A DNA stretch of 15,232 nucleotides, from positions 1 to 15,232 of the forward strand of contig JAIPEI010000040.1 in NCBI GenBank assembly GCA_021737245.1, given 5' to 3'. This document shows, in pieces, positions 14,924 through 15,232 of this stretch. This DNA comes from Deltaproteobacteria bacterium (GTDB lineage Bacteria > Desulfobacterota > DSM-4660 > Desulfatiglandales > HGW-15). A model generated the notes under the pieces. The model did not search any database, was not told where the DNA came from, and was given only the letters and a program-made list of their open reading frames with translations. Made by a program: the position numbers and the translations under genes. The stretch's first letter is position 1. Every line of letters starts with the position of its first letter.

Positions 14924-15232
14924 TCATCCTCCCCGTCGTTTCAGCACGCGGCAGGCCCGTATACCCTCGACGGCCACCACCCATTCGAACAGGATCCAGA
15001 ACGCGCCGCAGATGCGGATGTAGAAGAGGGAGATTCCTGTCACCGGCCGCGCGCCGAGCCCGAACCGCTCCACCGCGTGAAAGAGCCCGGCCTGGTAGAG
15101 CAAATAAAGGAGAAAAAAGGCGGCGGCCAGGAGGACGACGGCGGCAAGGGGCTCGGATGCCGCGGCTTTCCGGTCTCCGGAGGGATCCTCTGCGGCTCGA
15201 AGAATCCCACCGAGCCGGAGGACGTAAATCAT
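14924..15232 (-). CDS. Small integral membrane protein, function unknown (may be truncated at the window edge)
   Basis: The visible 102 residues begin with an ATG that is exactly the last three bases of the window, so neither a ribosome site nor a longer N-terminus can be checked. Hydrophobic segments lie at about 29-52 (LAAVVLLAAAFFLLYLLYQ) and 65-90 (ISLFYIRICGAFWILFEW), with a basic C-terminus (LKRRGG). Its stop lies 3 nt before the next membrane-protein start, so they share a transcript. The function is not recognisable. Confidence 0.65.
   Translation of the reverse strand: MIYVLRLGGILRAAEDPSGDRKAAASEPLAAVVLLAAAFFLLYLLYQAGLFHAVERFGLGARPVTGISLFYIRICGAFWILFEWVVAVEGIRACRVLKRRGG

Overview
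The window is GC-rich, densely coded bacterial DNA with diderm hallmarks: a Slam-type outer-membrane barrel, an OmpA-C peptidoglycan-binding protein and Sec signal peptides. Gene content and style (large TMTC-like membrane proteins with TPRs, PAS kinases with receiver tails, secreted FecR proteins) suggest a Desulfobacterota/deltaproteobacterium-like organism. That assignment is an impression, not proven. No tRNA, rRNA, CRISPR array, insertion sequence or origin was seen.

Layout. (1) 1-728, minus: the N-terminal third of DNA polymerase III alpha (dnaE), running off the left edge. (2) 980-5458, plus: a PAS/histidine-kinase-like protein with degenerate phosphotransfer sites, the RarA clamp-loader-like ATPase, and an FAD-dependent amine-oxidase-fold oxidoreductase. 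dnaE and the kinase appear to fire from overlapping divergent promoters near 813-864. (3) 5474-7198, minus: an exported FecR-domain protein with a C-terminal TbpB-like beta-barrel. (4) 7395-10387, plus: a GT2 glycosyltransferase coupled by a GTGA overlap to a TMTC-like GT-C membrane protein with C-terminal TPRs, ended by an 18-bp perfect-stem terminator. (5) 14331 down to 10495, minus: an operon of a Slam/DUF560 (type XI secretion) outer-membrane protein, an OmpA-C periplasmic protein, and a second FecR/TbpB-barrel protein (ATGA overlap with ompA). (6) 14540-15232, minus: two small integral membrane proteins of unknown function.

How the genes may work together. The most interesting part is 5474-14331. 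A Slam-like translocon sits in one operon with a protein carrying the TbpB-type C-terminal barrel that Slam proteins recognise, but the N-terminal half of this cargo is a FecR domain rather than a transferrin- or haem-binding lobe. A second cargo of the same architecture lies 3.3 kb further along the same strand, separated only by an oppositely oriented two-gene glycosyltransferase cassette with its own promoter and terminator. The proposal is a type XI-like system displaying or releasing FecR-barrel proteins, with OmpA as a possible peptidoglycan anchor and the glycosyltransferases as possible modifiers. Family assignments rest on motif recognition; the functional linkage is inference.
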